Assembly (NCBI GenBank): GCA_002685815.1
Contig: NYYM01000091.1
Coordinates: 1-11,602 of the forward strand
DNA from: Dehalococcoidales bacterium
Lineage (GTDB): Bacteria; Chloroflexota; Dehalococcoidia; Dehalococcoidales; UBA2162
Direction of reading: 5' to 3'
DNA: 11,602 nt
A model generated the notes under the pieces. It was not told the origin of the DNA. It searched no databases and worked only from the letters and a program-made list of their open reading frames with translations. Made by a program: the position numbers and the translations under genes. This document shows, one piece after another, positions 1 to 5,063 of this stretch (positions within the stretch are counted from its first letter, which is position 1; every line of letters begins with the position of its first letter).

Positions 1-1
1 A

Positions 2-286
2 ATAACCGTGATAACCTTGCCTCTGGCCCTGAGAGCCGTGCAATTTGCCAGAAAGCATCACTCCAGTTCATTCGACATGGTACCGGCTAACGCCCTGACG
101 GTAACCGCTCATTTGGCCATTGGATTGCTGCTTACCCTGGTCTTTGCCTGGGAAGCAGTTGGTAGTCGGGGGTTGGTCTATGTGATTGGTCTGGGCGTCG
201 TCTTTGTCGGTTTTGTTGTCTATATGTACCTTTATATCGAAAGACAGAAGAATATCTTTGTCGGCCTGAAACAGGTGGTAAGCTAA
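2..286 (+). CDS. UbiA-family prenyltransferase, C-terminal fragment (5' end outside window)
   Basis: The reading frame is open to the left edge of the window, so this is the 3' end of a longer gene; the GTG at 8 is probably internal. About 94 codons are visible. The sequence begins with a hydrophobic LPLALRAVQFARKHH stretch, then has a PANALTVTAHLAIGLLL segment and two more membrane helices, and ends in a short charged tail. A Pro-Ala-Asn-Ala stretch followed by Thr, His and GLLL resembles the C-terminal end of MenA/UbiA-type membrane prenyltransferases, which attach an isoprenoid chain to an aromatic ring (menaquinone or related lipid synthesis). The DDxxD catalytic motifs would lie upstream and cannot be checked. 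It converges with the ATPase gene that ends at 365. Another polytopic membrane protein is possible, because helix-rich C-termini are weakly diagnostic. Confidence 0.6.
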   Translation: MTVITLPLALRAVQFARKHHSSSFDMVPANALTVTAHLAIGLLLTLVFAWEAVGSRGLVYVIGLGVVFVGFVVYMYLYIERQKNIFVGLKQVVS

Positions 287-340
287 GCCGCTGAAGCTGA
301 AGAACTTGCTATCGGAAACCAGATCTTTCTGTCCGGTGGC

Positions 341-358
341 CTCGGCTGGAGCGCCGAG
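341..358. terminator. Hairpin between convergent genes, possible terminator
   Basis: CTCGGC at 341-346 pairs perfectly with GCCGAG at 353-358 around a 6-nt loop. It lies in the 78-bp gap between the convergent ends of the UbiA-like gene (286) and the secretion-type ATPase gene (365). There is no T-tract on either strand, so it is a weak candidate for intrinsic termination. It could instead protect the 3' end of an mRNA. Confidence 0.35.
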
Positions 359-364
359 TCTGGA

Positions 365-1174
365 TCAGGAAGGTCTGGAACGGTAGAATTCCACGACCGC
401 CTTCCTTACGTCGTCGTGAGACTTTATGTCCTGTTGCAGAAGGTTGCCTAAGAACTGTTCCCGCAATTGAATCTCTGAGGCGATTTGGTCAGGTGCAATC
501 CCGAATCTTCCGGAAAGGGCGGGATACAGGTCTTCTTCTTTGGGAAAGACGAGTTCTCCACTCTCCCGGTTCCGTGTGGCGATGACCTGGAGGGAAAGCC
601 CTTCGTTTTCCAGACCGATAAGCCCTACTGTCTCCAAACACCTTTTCGATTCGGTGGCACGGCTCCGGTTTGCGCTCATCCGTATGGTGATGACCAGGTC
701 CAGTTGAGAAATCAGTGATGGGGATAGTCCCAATTGGCCGTGGAGGATATTCACCGCTTCCTCTATCGTTGTGGCATGTATCGTGCCTCCCAACCCATAG
801 CCTTCAGAAAGCAGCTCAAAGGCTGTCCTGGCGTCGTCGCCCCATATGTAAAAACCGTAGTTGCTGAATTCGGCCGCCACCATATAAGTGTTGGCGGGAA
901 CGGCCTCCTCTGTAAATCGGAAGTCTTCGTTGCCTCCCTCAAGATGGACTTGCTTTACCTCCGGGGGCAGGAAGTCCAGCAGGACATGCAGTAAGGTGCT
1001 CTTTCCCGCGTTGCTGGGACCGGCTGCAACCAGAACGGGTGCCCGGCGCTCCATAATCAGCCAGAGAATGCCGGCCAGCCTCAGGTCCAGACTGCCAAAA
1101 TTCACCAAGTCTACGATAGACAGGCGCTCCTCAGGTTCTGAAAAACGCTCTCCCCACCAACGAAAGTTATTCAT
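365..1174 (-). CDS. Stand-alone GspE/PilT/VirB11-like secretion ATPase
   Basis: This 269-aa protein carries the motif series of type II/IV secretion and pilus ATPases in order. Walker A is GPSNAGKST at residues 52-60. An Asp-box-like VHLEGGNED sits at about 77-84. A Walker B-like FYIWGDDAR is near 108-116, and the His-box GGTIHAT at 129-135 corresponds to the ATLHT/ATIHA box of this family. Such ATPases form hexamers that drive pilus or secretion machines. Family members are usually 340-560 aa, with an N-terminal domain ahead of the motor. Here the P-loop begins only 52 residues in, so only the motor domain is present. No pilin, inner-membrane platform or secretin gene is nearby. The gene follows pyrD after a 60-bp gap on the same strand, and no strong Shine-Dalgarno sequence is evident before the ATG. 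The family call is fairly safe; the role is unknown. The C-terminal 80 residues match no domain I know. Confidence 0.72.
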   Translation of the reverse strand: MNNFRWWGERFSEPEERLSIVDLVNFGSLDLRLAGILWLIMERRAPVLVAAGPSNAGKSTLLHVLLDFLPPEVKQVHLEGGNEDFRFTEEAVPANTYMVAAEFSNYGFYIWGDDARTAFELLSEGYGLGGTIHATTIEEAVNILHGQLGLSPSLISQLDLVITIRMSANRSRATESKRCLETVGLIGLENEGLSLQVIATRNRESGELVFPKEEDLYPALSGRFGIAPDQIASEIQLREQFLGNLLQQDIKSHDDVRKAVVEFYRSRPS

Positions 1175-1234
1175 AGCTGTGAGAGAAACAGGGAAATGGT
1201 TTTGCCTTCAATCTACTTCCTGCGTCTGGCAATC

Positions 1235-2158
1235 TTATCTTCGGGCCGCCCCGGTAACCTCGGTCAGGTTTTCGATCCCTTCCCGGCTCATAAATTGTTG
1301 GATGCCCTCTAGGACATCCAGGGCAGCCCGAGGATTGTAGAAACTGGCCGTACCCACCTGAACGGCGCTGGCCCCGGCCATGATGAATTCCAGGGCGTCG
1401 TTGGCGCTGGCGATGCCCCCGCAGCCAATGACCGGTATCTCCACGGCGCCGGCTACCTGATAGACCATATAAAGGGCCACCGGTTTTATGGCCGGACCGG
1501 ATAGTCCTCCGGTTATGTTGCCTAGAACAGGTCTGCGTCCGTTAATATCTATCGTCATGCCCTTCAGGGTGTTGATTACCGTCAGGGCATCGGCTCCAGC
1601 GGCGGCCACGGCTGAAGCAACTCTGGCTATGTTCGTCGTGTTGGGGGTCAATTTGACCAGCAGCGGCAAAGAAGAGACTTTCCTGACAGCTGCAGTTACT
1701 TCTGCCGCTGAATCGGGGTCGGCGCCGAACTCAGCCCCACCAGCTTTTACGTTCGGGCAACTGATATTCACCTCAAGGCCGCTGATTCCGGGTACTCCCT
1801 CTAGTTCACCGGCCAGCCGGGCGTAATCGTCAACCGTCTCACCGGCGATATTGACGATCACCGGCACCCGCCAGTCCGCCCAGATTGGAGCCTTTTCTTT
1901 GGCCAGAGCCTTAACACCGATGTTCTCCAACCCGATTGAGTTCAGCAAGCCGGAAGACGTCTCGGCCAGCCGGGGTTGAGGATTGCCCTCCCTGGGCTCA
2001 AAGGTAGTCCCCTTGCACACCACCCCCCCCAGTTTTTGAAAATCAGGCATCTGGTCGGGCTCCGTCCCGTACCCGAAGGTGCCGGAAGCTGTCATCACGG
2101 GGTTGGTCAGGGGCAAGCCCCAGTTGTTCCTGGGAGCTAATTGTACGGAAAGGTCCAC
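1235..2158 (-). CDS. pyrD: Dihydroorotate dehydrogenase type 1B, catalytic subunit
   Basis: This 307-aa FMN-dependent TIM-barrel enzyme oxidises dihydroorotate to orotate in pyrimidine synthesis, in the cytoplasm. Hallmarks are NPVMTASGTFGYG near the N-terminus (19-31), GLENIGV (76-82), NISCPNVKAGG at 131-141 with the class 1 catalytic Cys134, VKLTPN (168-173), INTLKGMTID (195-204), GGLSGPAIKP (217-226) for FMN phosphate binding, and GCGGI plus AGASAVQVGT (245-270). Length and motifs fit the NAD-linked PyrDB type, which works with the iron-sulfur flavoprotein PyrK. No pyrK gene is in this window, although pyrK commonly lies directly beside pyrD. The start is GTG, with AGGGAG about 8 nt upstream. 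The gene lies 30 bp after the membrane-protein gene and 60 bp before the ATPase gene on the same strand, so it is probably co-transcribed with genes not known to be linked to pyrimidines. Confidence 0.95.
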   Translation of the reverse strand: MDLSVQLAPRNNWGLPLTNPVMTASGTFGYGTEPDQMPDFQKLGGVVCKGTTFEPREGNPQPRLAETSSGLLNSIGLENIGVKALAKEKAPIWADWRVPVIVNIAGETVDDYARLAGELEGVPGISGLEVNISCPNVKAGGAEFGADPDSAAEVTAAVRKVSSLPLLVKLTPNTTNIARVASAVAAAGADALTVINTLKGMTIDINGRRPVLGNITGGLSGPAIKPVALYMVYQVAGAVEIPVIGCGGIASANDALEFIMAGASAVQVGTASFYNPRAALDVLEGIQQFMSREGIENLTEVTGAARR

Positions 2159-2188
2159 TTTGTTTTCTCCCTAGAGAAAGATTATAGG

Positions 2189-2851
2189 TTATATCTCTCC
2201 GGGTGGCAACCTTCCTCTGGTGAATAGCAGAGGAAAGACGATGTCGCTGACGCAGCAGGGCAGCCAAACAGCCAGAAACAAAAACACGAAGACGAGGGCT
2301 AGCAAAGGAATCCACTGGGCGACGCTGAGGGCGGTAAAGACACCGAAGGCGGTGAAGTAGAACAGTGATGCGTAGGTGCTCAAAAATACGTGTCCCGAAT
2401 GGGAAAGCTTGGTAGCGGGTTTCAGGAAACCCATAATTATGCCGGCCGCCGCTGCCGAATTAACCGCTATCCAGGTTTCGACGCCGATGAAAGGGATCTT
2501 TTCAGTTTCAATAAAAGGGAGATGAGACTCTATCCCGATTCCAAGTAACCCTCCTCCCAGGTAGGGAATTATGGCGTCACTCAGGCTGGCGATGCCGATA
2601 GAGCCGGAGTAGCCGACCAGAACGGCCGCCCAGATTTTTCTCCTGTCGTATTTCCGGAACATGGCGGTAGTCGCCAGGGCGCTGAAAAAGACATGGAGAG
2701 GGTGCAGGGTATGAAAAGTGGCCTGGGAAAACTGGGCAGGAACATTCGCCAGGACAATTATCAACATGATAATGATGCCACTCACCGCCCCCAGAGCGGT
2801 GAACGACAGATGTTCCCTGAGTTCGCCGACTATTCTGCCGAACATGGTCAT
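2189..2851 (-). CDS. Conserved-looking polytopic membrane protein of unknown function
   Basis: I do not recognise this 220-aa protein. It has about six or seven hydrophobic helices (roughly residues 17-37, 47-64, 72-107, 122-144, 155-177 and 180-210) and no signal peptide. Possible ligands stand out: a HTLHPLH run with His47, His50 and His53 at the second helix, HSGH (His151, His154) before the fifth, and CCVSD (Cys199, Cys200, Asp203) in the last. There are also acidic residues and a PFIETEKIPFIG loop. The ATG overlaps the stop of the thiamine-binding protein gene by 4 bp (ATGA), so the two are translationally coupled and probably work together. That context suggests a permease or membrane partner for a thiamine-like ligand. 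The His/Cys clusters suggest metal handling as an alternative. It is not an obvious ThiT, YkoE or ABC permease. Substrate and mechanism are inference. Confidence 0.7.
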   Translation of the reverse strand: MTMFGRIVGELREHLSFTALGAVSGIIIMLIIVLANVPAQFSQATFHTLHPLHVFFSALATTAMFRKYDRRKIWAAVLVGYSGSIGIASLSDAIIPYLGGGLLGIGIESHLPFIETEKIPFIGVETWIAVNSAAAAGIIMGFLKPATKLSHSGHVFLSTYASLFYFTAFGVFTALSVAQWIPLLALVFVFLFLAVWLPCCVSDIVFPLLFTRGRLPPGEI

Positions 2852-3195
2852 GCAGTAATCTCTGCCAGCGTTATCTCAGGGGAGGCCCCGAGTTTCTCTT
2901 CCACTGCCTGGACCTTGCTCTCCATAGTAATTGGCTTATCCCGCCGGTCATCGATGTTGACGCAGGTAACCACCCGCTCAACTCCCCTGTCAAAGGGAAT
3001 CTCGTGCATCTGCTGCACCAGCGCCAGCACCCGCTCCAGAGGTCCTTCAACCACGGTGGCCATTGGGGTCACCTGGTACTTGATATCCGGGGCCTGTTTT
3101 AAGATGTTCACGCATTCGGCCACATAGTGACTCAGGCTGGGCGTCTCGGTGCCAAAAGGCAGTACCCTGATATCCGCAATAACAGAATCTCTCAT
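2848..3195 (-). CDS. MTH1187-family thiamine-binding protein (DUF77)
   Basis: This 115-aa cytoplasmic protein belongs to the MTH1187/YqgV family (Pfam Thiamine_BP, formerly DUF77), small ferredoxin-fold proteins that form tetramers and bind thiamine or related ligands. Seen here are VIADIRVLPFGTETPSLSHYV at the start, the KYQVTPMATVVEG block at 39-51, and the GVERVVTCVNIDDRRDKP block at 71-88, which are typical of the family. The length is slightly above the usual ~100 aa because of an acidic C-terminal tail. The ATG has a G-rich Shine-Dalgarno (GGGGGT) about 8 nt upstream. It is the first gene of a leftward operon and overlaps the next gene by 4 bp. I looked for a thiamine pyrophosphate riboswitch in the leader and did not find its conserved CTGAGA and ACCTGAT blocks. 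Confidence 0.88.
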   Translation of the reverse strand: MRDSVIADIRVLPFGTETPSLSHYVAECVNILKQAPDIKYQVTPMATVVEGPLERVLALVQQMHEIPFDRGVERVVTCVNIDDRRDKPITMESKVQAVEEKLGASPEITLAEITA

Positions 3196-3224
3196 AATAT
3201 TTACCCCCTCTTGATGTCTGTCTC

Positions 3225-3253
3225 ATCTTAGCTCAAATACGGGTCTTTGACCA
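3225..3253 (-). promoter_or_regulatory. Candidate sigma-70 promoter for the thiamine-binding protein operon
   Basis: On the minus strand TGGTCA (3248-3253) lies 17 nt from TAAGAT (3225-3230), each matching 4 of 6 consensus positions. The implied start of transcription is about 25 nt before the ATG at 3195. It is a modest match, kept because its position and spacing suit the first gene of the operon. Confidence 0.33.
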
Positions 3254-3382
3254 CGCTGGGAAGGCCGGGTGGAACCTTTCTCAAATGGGATTGTTCCCGG
3301 GAAGGGGATACAAGGCTCAGGGTTGCAAAAGTCCGTCGGGTGAGGCCGACCCAGTAGCGGGAATGACCGATCAGACGATATG

Positions 3383-3404
3383 GGCCAGGCTGGGGGATCT
3401 GGCC
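3383..3404 (-). terminator. Hairpin downstream of merR, possible terminator
   Basis: GGCCAG at 3383-3388 pairs with CTGGCC at 3399-3404 around a 10-nt loop, about 35 nt past the merR stop codon. No T-tract follows on the minus strand. A second short stem (GTCGG 3335-3339 with CCGAC 3346-3350) lies further along, with CTTTT shortly after it on the minus strand. Either could end merR transcription before the thiamine-binding operon. The rest of 3196-3438 (243 bp) holds no convincing gene or known RNA. Confidence 0.33.
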
Positions 3405-3438
3405 GGGTATTTTGGGGCACGGCAGCTTAAGTATTTGG

Positions 3439-3828
3439 TTACTGCCTGCCAGAGTCCTCTACTCCTTTGGCGAGGTTACTCAACCCGGTAATTTCCTCGG
3501 CCAGTTTGCTTTTTTGCAGGCGCAGCAACTGCAAAGTGTGCTCTACCCGTACCTTCTGGTCTGAGCTTGTTTGGGGTACGCCGAGAGACATTTTTCTCTC
3601 TTCCATATTCAAGATTCAAGCCCAGCCTGCGGAATCGCCTGATGAACGTAAGCCTGCTGAGGTCCTGCAGACTGTAGAGACGGATGTCGCCGGAGGTAAT
3701 GCTGGATGGTGTCAGTATGCCTTTTTCCTCGTAGTAGCGCACCGTTCTGATACTGACTCCATCCTCTTGGCCAGCTCGCCAATCCTGGTACGGACATCGG
3801 TGATAGAGCCTCTGGATTGTTCTCTCAT
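3439..3828 (-). pseudogene. MerR-family transcriptional regulator, broken by two frameshifts
   Basis: Three reading-frame pieces on the minus strand add up to one ~129-aa MerR regulator. From the ATG at 3828, one frame gives MREQSRGSITDVRTRIGELAKRM, containing the first helix of the winged HTH. Near 3757-3762 the frame must shift to continue with GVSIRTVRYYEEKGIL and GDIRLYSLQDLSRLTFIRRFRRLGLNLE, the core of the domain. Near 3604-3611 it must shift back to give MEERKMSLGVPQTSSDQ and the coiled coil VEHTLQLLRLQKSKLAEEI, ending at the TAA at 3439. First and last pieces share a frame, so the two indels compensate in length. The first is explained by loss of one G (ATGGGAGTC read as ATGGAGTC). 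No sensor cysteines are visible. It is divergent from the flavoprotein operon and would be its natural regulator. Sequencing error and real decay are both possible. Confidence 0.8.
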
Positions 3829-3842
3829 AGCCGTTCAGACTG

Positions 3843-3871
3843 ATTGTAACACCACGTCGTACCTTCGTCAA
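3843..3871 (-). promoter_or_regulatory. Sigma-70 promoter of merR, near-leaderless
   Basis: On the minus strand TTGACG (3866-3871) is separated by exactly 17 nt from TACAAT (3843-3848), a 5/6 plus 5/6 match. Transcription would start near 3836, only about 8 nt before the merR ATG at 3828, leaving no room for a Shine-Dalgarno site. This supports the 3828 start over the longer open frame beginning at 3895, whose first codons lie upstream of this promoter. Confidence 0.68.
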
Positions 3872-3888
3872 TAGCCTCACGCTGTGTT

Positions 3889-3917
3889 TTGACACTCACC
3901 TAACGTTATTATATAAT
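3889..3917 (+). promoter_or_regulatory. Perfect-consensus sigma-70 promoter of the flavoprotein operon
   Basis: TTGACA (3889-3894) and TATAAT (3912-3917) are both exact consensus hexamers, with an exact 17-nt spacer. Transcription should start near 3924, giving a leader of about 23 nt with AGGGAGG before the GTG at 3947. So strong a promoter usually needs repression to be controlled. The 17-nt spacer differs from the 19-20 nt spacers of promoters activated by metal- or redox-sensing MerR proteins. Confidence 0.82.
3901..3908. promoter_or_regulatory. TAACGTTA palindrome inside the promoter spacer, candidate operator
   Basis: A perfect 8-bp palindrome, TAACGTTA, lies between the -35 and -10 boxes of the flavoprotein promoter, where MerR-family proteins bind. 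The symmetry does not extend outward, so it is short, and such a palindrome can occur by chance. Its position beside a merR gene is what makes it worth listing. Confidence 0.35.
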
Positions 3918-3946
3918 TTGCTTTAAACTAAATAGGGAGGTATTTT

Positions 3947-4324
3947 GTGGGAAAACTTGACGAAGCCGCTAAAACTTTAATCGGGGAAATCCGTCCGGCT
4001 CTGATCGCCACGGCCAGTAAGGCTGGTATGCCGAACGTATCCGCCAAGGGTTCGTTTCGAATTCTGGATGACGACCATGTCGCCTTTAACGATATGATGT
4101 CGCCCCGCACTACCGAAAACCTGAAGGAGAATCCCCAGGTCAGTATTATCGGTTTGGATTCCAACCGGCGCAGCTACCGGATATGGGGGACGGCCGAAGT
4201 ACTGGACTCCGGCCCGCTCTACGATGAAGCGGCCGAGGCTATGGCTGCCAGAAATATGAAACCTAAGCACGTAATCAGGGTGACGATTGACGAAGTCGCC
4301 ATAAGCGTTCCCGCTGCCAAATAG
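3947..4324 (+). CDS. PNPOx-like FMN-binding split-barrel protein
   Basis: This 125-aa protein fits the pyridoxamine 5'-phosphate oxidase-like split-barrel family, small dimeric proteins that bind FMN (some bind F420 or haem) in the cytoplasm. Family signs are IRPALIATASKAGMPNVSAKG at 15-35, the DDDHVAFNDMMSPRTTENL strand-and-loop at 41-59, NPQVSIIGLD at 62-71, and the YRIWGTAEVLDSGPLYDE strand at 77-94. It lacks the pyridoxamine-specific C-terminal region, so it is probably not a vitamin B6 enzyme. Members are often electron-transfer or flavin-reductase-like proteins. The GTG start has AGGGAGG 6 nt upstream and is the first gene after the consensus promoter. The next gene follows after 69 bp. 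The family call is good; the substrate is unknown. Confidence 0.85.
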   Translation: MGKLDEAAKTLIGEIRPALIATASKAGMPNVSAKGSFRILDDDHVAFNDMMSPRTTENLKENPQVSIIGLDSNRRSYRIWGTAEVLDSGPLYDEAAEAMAARNMKPKHVIRVTIDEVAISVPAAK

Positions 4325-4393
4325 CCTGTGGTCCGACTGGCGGAATCCTGTCGGGCAGCAATTGAGAATCAGAACGGCTTAGGGAGGCCTTGT

Positions 4394-5047
4394 GTGAAAA
4401 TTATTGGATTCAGCACCGGGGGAGTGGGTCACTTGGGCAATACCGATCGTATGGTCCAGGCAATACTGGACCAGAGCGGTTACGACTCCGAATTTGTAAA
4501 ACTGACCGACCTTGCTTTCACCGGTTGCAAAGGCTGCGTCGACCTTTGTGCTACCCCTCAGGTATGCCTCCTTGACGATGAGGCCGGCCCTTACTACCAG
4601 AAGATGAAGGACGCTGACGCGGTCGTTTTGGGGTGCGCTGTCTATGGCGGAAGTGTAAACGCGATCACCTTGAGCTTTCTGGAGCGTTTTTATGGATACC
4701 GCCACGTGGACTTGGCAATAAAGGGCAAACCCTTTGTTCTGGCCGTCTGCGGGTTCAGAAATATTGAAAATGCCGTAGAACAGGTGCAAAACATACTTAA
4801 GAGGCAGGGAATTAATGTTCTGGATCTGGTCCAGTATTTATCCAGTTCCCCACCCTGTCTGTTTTGTGGGCGTCACCAGGAGTGCAGCATTGGAGGGTTG
4901 TACCGCATGATAGGGGGAAAGGCCCATACACTGACCGTCACTCCGGATATGTTCCACAAATGGGAAGATAATTTCATTACCGTAGAGGCGGTTGAAGCAG
5001 CCTCCCAAAAGCTCAAAGAACATTTGGGCGCAGTACAAGTACGATAG
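4394..5047 (+). CDS. Flavodoxin-fold flavoprotein with two cysteine clusters (NADPH-dependent FMN reductase / iron-sulfur flavoprotein type)
   Basis: The 217-aa product opens with a flavodoxin-like first strand and FMN phosphate loop (MKIIGFSTGGVGHLGNTDRM), followed by SEFVKLTDL and a VLGCAVYGGSVNAITLSFLERF segment at 78-99, as in the NADPH-dependent FMN reductase family and iron-sulfur flavoproteins. Cys45, Cys48, Cys52 and Cys58 form a compact C-x2-C-x3-C-x5-C group at the place where iron-sulfur flavoproteins bind a 4Fe-4S cluster. A second group, Cys155, Cys158 and Cys164 (C-x2-C-x5-C), lies in the C-terminal part, and Cys81 and Cys119 are also present. I chose the GTG at 4394 because AGGGAGG lies 6 nt upstream and MKIIGFS is a normal N-terminus; the frame is open back to 4328, but that extension looks like nothing. 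The likely role is cytoplasmic electron transfer between flavins and iron-sulfur partners. Confidence 0.85.
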   Translation: MKIIGFSTGGVGHLGNTDRMVQAILDQSGYDSEFVKLTDLAFTGCKGCVDLCATPQVCLLDDEAGPYYQKMKDADAVVLGCAVYGGSVNAITLSFLERFYGYRHVDLAIKGKPFVLAVCGFRNIENAVEQVQNILKRQGINVLDLVQYLSSSPPCLFCGRHQECSIGGLYRMIGGKAHTLTVTPDMFHKWEDNFITVEAVEAASQKLKEHLGAVQVR

Positions 5048-5063
5048 AAGAGGAGAAACACCC

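Noticed and set aside
888..1340. 150-aa plus-strand open frame
   Set aside because: It runs antisense across the clear ATPase and pyrD genes. Its Ser/Arg-rich composition is typical of a shadow frame.
3263..3277. GGGTGGAACC resembling the T-box antiterminator motif GGGTGGNACCGCG
   Set aside because: The CGCG part is missing, no rightward gene follows closely, and the upstream space is occupied by the thiamine-binding protein gene, leaving no room for the specifier stem.
3285..3491. 68-aa plus-strand open frame
   Set aside because: Its composition is unlike a folded protein, there is no Shine-Dalgarno site, and it overlaps the 3' end of merR on the other strand.
3476..3895. Continuous 139-aa open frame starting with GTG at 3895 as the intact MerR gene
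   Set aside because: Only its middle third reads as MerR. The N-terminal part replaces the IGELAKR helix with unrelated sequence and begins upstream of the merR promoter, and its C-terminal part replaces the coiled coil found in another frame.
3843..3917. MerR-activated promoter of the classic long-spacer type
   Set aside because: Both spacers are 17 nt, not the 19-20 nt of classic MerR-activated promoters. Control by MerR remains possible but is not shown by the spacing.
4328..4393. Upstream GTG start at 4328 for the flavodoxin-fold protein
   Set aside because: The extra 22 residues resemble no flavodoxin N-terminus, and AGGGAGG is ideally placed for the GTG at 4394.
4992..5063. Upstream ATG start at 4992 for the hydroxy-acid oxidase homolog
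   Set aside because: It would overlap the preceding gene by 56 bp, whereas the GTG at 5064 has AGGAG at good spacing.
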